7,427 nucleotides of DNA, taken from an uncultured Eubacteriales bacterium. GTDB taxonomy: Bacteria; Bacillota; Clostridia; Oscillospirales; Oscillospiraceae. Where the stretch lies: assembly GCA_949744025.1 (NCBI GenBank), contig CATJWA010000248.1, positions 1 through 7,427 on the forward strand, read 5' to 3'. Numbering within the stretch: position 1 is the first letter of the stretch; each line of letters begins with the position of its first letter. The notes beneath the pieces were generated by a model. The model was not told the DNA's origin. It ran no database searches and saw nothing but the letters and a program-made list of their open reading frames with translations. The position numbers were made by a program, and so were the translations under genes. Of this stretch, positions 5,993 through 7,427 are shown piece by piece.

Positions 5993-7228
5993 TCAGATTC
6001 CCAGATACTCCCTCTGCGCATCAGTGAGGCTGTCTATGCTTATACCAAGAGTGGCGAGCTTGCGGCGGGCAACGTCGTCGTCAATTTCGCGCGGGACAGC
6101 TATCACGTCGGCCGGCACCCTGCCGCGGTTTTCCACCAGATATTTGGCCGACAGCGCCTGAATTGCAAAGCTCATGTCCATTATCTCCGCGGGATGTCCG
6201 TCACCTCCGGCGAGGTTTACAAGCCTGCCCTCAGCCAGAACAAACAGGGTGCGTCCATTCTCCATGCGGTAGCCGGTAATGTTATTCCTGGCCTCATACT
6301 GCTCCTTTGCCAGCCTGCCCAGCGTTTCAACGTCTACCTCAACATTGAAGTGCCCAGCGTTGCACATTATGGCTCCATCCTTCATCAGCGCGAAATGCTC
6401 CGGCGTTATAACGCCGCTGCATCCGGTAACAGTCACAAAAATGTCGCCCACGCGCGCGGCGTCGTTCATAGTCATGACCTCAAAGCCGTCCATGTGCGCC
6501 TCAATGGCTTTCACGGGGTCAACCTCCGTGACAATAACCCTCGCGCCCAGTCCCTTCGCGCGCATGGCCACTCCTCTGCCGCACCAGCCGTAGCCAGCGA
6601 CGACAACGCGCTTTCCCGCCGCAATAAGATTTGTAAGGTGGTCAATCGCGTCCCAGACGGACTGACCGGTGCCGTAGCGGTTGTCGAAAAGGTGCTTGCA
6701 GTCGGCCTCGTTGACCATCACCATCGGGAAGCGAAGCTCTCCCGCCTTCGCCATGGCGCGCAGGCGAAGTATACCCGTGGTAGTCTCCTCGCAGCCTCCT
6801 ATCACATTCGGTATCATATGGGCAAATTTTGTGTGCATTAGATGCACAAGGTCTCCCCCGTCGTCGATGATTATCTCCGGCGAGCACTCAAGCGCCGCAC
6901 AAAGGTCGCTTTCGTACTGCTCCGCCGTCGCGCCGTGGTGGGCATATACTTCCAGACCTCCGCTTACCAGCGCCGCAGCCACATCGTCCTGCGTAGACAG
7001 GGGATTTGAGCCGGTTATGTGCATTTCAGCGCCTCCGGCGGACAGGACGCGGCACAGGTATGCCGTTTTTGCCTCCAGGTGCACGGAAAGCGTGACCTTT
7101 ACTCCCGCAAAAGGCTTAGTCTTTTCAAAATCATTCCTGATGGCGTTCAACAGCGGCATGTTCCCCGCCGCCCACGCAATCTTTTTCTCTCCGGAAGGAG
7201 CCAGCTTTATGTCCGTTATGCTGCTCAT
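5993..7228 (-). CDS. ahcY: S-adenosylhomocysteine hydrolase (adenosylhomocysteinase)
   Basis: This cytoplasmic NAD-dependent enzyme of 411 residues is predicted to split S-adenosylhomocysteine into homocysteine and adenosine, relieving product inhibition of methyltransferases. Visible active-site residues, with human equivalents, are H50 and E52 (H55, E59 region), D124 (D131), E148 in EETTTG (E156), N173, K178, D182 and N183 (N181, K186, D190, N191), H292 in NAGHF (H301) and H345 in GGDGHP (H353). The NAD-binding loop is GYGWCGRG (212-219) instead of the eukaryotic GYGDVGKG, and the protein is short with no C-terminal Lys/Tyr extension. Both features are typical of the archaeal/Thermotoga/Clostridia-type enzyme. 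Some short homologues (M. jannaschii) prefer S-inosylhomocysteine, so substrate choice is not certain. I chose ATG 7228 because GAGG lies eight bases upstream; a 21-codon in-frame extension to 7291 crosses the predicted leader and has no ribosome binding site. It is the first gene of a likely ahcY-mgtE transcript. Confidence 0.95.
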   Translation of the reverse strand: MSSITDIKLAPSGEKKIAWAAGNMPLLNAIRNDFEKTKPFAGVKVTLSVHLEAKTAYLCRVLSAGGAEMHITGSNPLSTQDDVAAALVSGGLEVYAHHGATAEQYESDLCAALECSPEIIIDDGGDLVHLMHTKFAHMIPNVIGGCEETTTGILRLRAMAKAGELRFPMVMVNEADCKHLFDNRYGTGQSVWDAIDHLTNLIAAGKRVVVAGYGWCGRGVAMRAKGLGARVIVTEVDPVKAIEAHMDGFEVMTMNDAARVGDIFVTVTGCSGVITPEHFALMKDGAIMCNAGHFNVEVDVETLGRLAKEQYEARNNITGYRMENGRTLFVLAEGRLVNLAGGDGHPAEIMDMSFAIQALSAKYLVENRGRVPADVIAVPREIDDDVARRKLATLGISIDSLTDAQREYLGI

Positions 7229-7259
7229 ACTCAAAACCTCGCTTCTATAAGTAATTTCT

Positions 7260-7284
7260 GCGCGGCAGGCAGTATATACCGCGC
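7260..7284 (-). other. GC-rich hairpin in the ahcY leader
   Basis: GCGCGG (7260-7265) can pair with CCGCGC (7279-7284) across a 13-base loop. It lies between the predicted transcript start (about 7306) and the ribosome binding site (about 7237-7240). It is not followed by a U run, so it is not a terminator; it may stabilise the message or be incidental. It does not resemble the SAH or SAM riboswitch cores I know. Confidence 0.35.
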
Positions 7285-7292
7285 GGTTCAAT

Positions 7293-7341
7293 GTAAAATT
7301 ATATTCGCTTTAATTTTACCACTTTTATGTTTCAAATACAA
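7293..7341 (-). promoter_or_regulatory. ahcY promoter with a dyad over the start site
   Basis: On the - strand, TTGTAT (complement of 7336-7341) and TAAAAT (complement of 7313-7318) form -35 and -10 elements at exactly 17-base spacing. TGG directly before the -10 makes it an extended type. The predicted start is near 7306, leaving a leader of about 78 bases before ATG 7228. A dyad of two 9-bp perfect arms, GTAAAATTA (7293-7301) and TAATTTTAC (7311-7319), covers the -10 and is centred on the predicted start. Confidence 0.65.
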
Positions 7342-7354
7342 CCGTCTGCGACAT

Positions 7355-7396
7355 AAAAATCCCATACTGTGAGTTATAATTCACAGTATGGGATTT
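7355..7396 (-). terminator. Strong terminator of a - strand gene off the right edge
   Basis: AAATCCCATACTGTGA (7357-7372) pairs perfectly with TCACAGTATGGGATTT (7381-7396) around an 8-base loop. On the - strand the stem runs into TTTTT followed by AT, so it fits termination of a gene reading in from the right. On the + strand it is followed by TTTGCC, a poor U tract. Confidence 0.85.
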
Positions 7397-7401
7397 GCCA
7401 G

Positions 7402-7427
7402 TCATACGCCCACAAGTCTGAGCACGA
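7402..7427 (-). CDS. C-terminal end of an unidentified - strand gene
   Basis: Only about eight codons are visible. Reading the - strand from the edge gives ...VLRLVGV and a TGA stop (complement of 7402-7404). The stop lies six bases before the strong terminator stem, which is the main support for this frame. Nothing can be said of its product. Confidence 0.45.

Noticed and set aside
6194..6841. Long open frame on the + strand opposite ahcY
   Set aside because: It is the antisense shadow of a well-conserved gene with GC-rich third positions, shows no domain motif and has no clear ribosome binding site.
7229..7291. 21-codon N-terminal extension of ahcY
   Set aside because: It covers the predicted mRNA leader and GC hairpin, lacks a ribosome binding site, and the family's N-terminus starts at the ATG at 7228.
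7229..7306. SAH or SAM riboswitch in the ahcY leader
   Set aside because: The leader is only about 78 bases and shows no recognisable conserved core; only one simple 6-bp GC stem is present.
1..7427. Mobile element, CRISPR array, defence system or biosynthetic cluster
   Set aside because: No transposase, integrase, regularly spaced repeats, restriction, toxin-antitoxin or synthase genes are visible; all large genes are well-known housekeeping or sporulation families.

Overview
This window looks like ordinary chromosomal DNA from an endospore-forming member of the Bacillota, most likely a Clostridia lineage of moderate-to-high GC such as the Oscillospirales. The evidence is a spore cortex-lytic enzyme gene of the SleB type, strong AGGAGG-type ribosome binding sites, sigma-A-like promoters, compact hairpin terminators and GC-rich third codon positions. 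The taxonomic placement below Bacillota is inference. No mobile element, CRISPR array, tRNA, rRNA or phage gene is visible.

Left half, + strand. Positions 1-250 hold the C-terminus of a type I L-asparaginase. It is followed after 57 bases by sleB (308-979), whose ribosome binding site lies inside a hairpin, and then by a terminator (about 998-1031). A 243-base gap containing AT-rich promoter-like DNA leads to an iron-containing alcohol dehydrogenase (1223-2383) with its own strong terminator (2403-2436). Next comes a clear extended -10 promoter, then a cardiolipin synthase gene (2578-4149) and a small two-helix membrane protein gene (4200-4406), which appear to form a two-gene operon. A hairpin terminator at 4444-4484 closes this unit and also serves the convergent genes from the right.

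Right half, - strand. Transcription starts from a good promoter near 7313-7341 and reads ahcY (S-adenosylhomocysteine hydrolase, 7228-5993). After only 54 bases it continues into mgtE (CBS-domain magnesium transporter, 5938-4511, GTG start). The ahcY promoter carries a 27-bp dyad centred on the predicted transcription start. At the far right, a perfect 16-bp-stem terminator (7355-7396) ends another - strand gene, of which only the last few codons are inside the window.

The genes cover unrelated housekeeping tasks: amino acid catabolism, spore germination, redox/fermentation, membrane lipid synthesis, methyl-cycle recycling and Mg2+ uptake. I see no convincing new multi-gene system. The points most worth a second look are regulatory: the sleB hairpin, the dyads at the ahcY and cls promoters, and the small membrane protein paired with cardiolipin synthase. 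No stretch longer than 300 bases lacks a gene.
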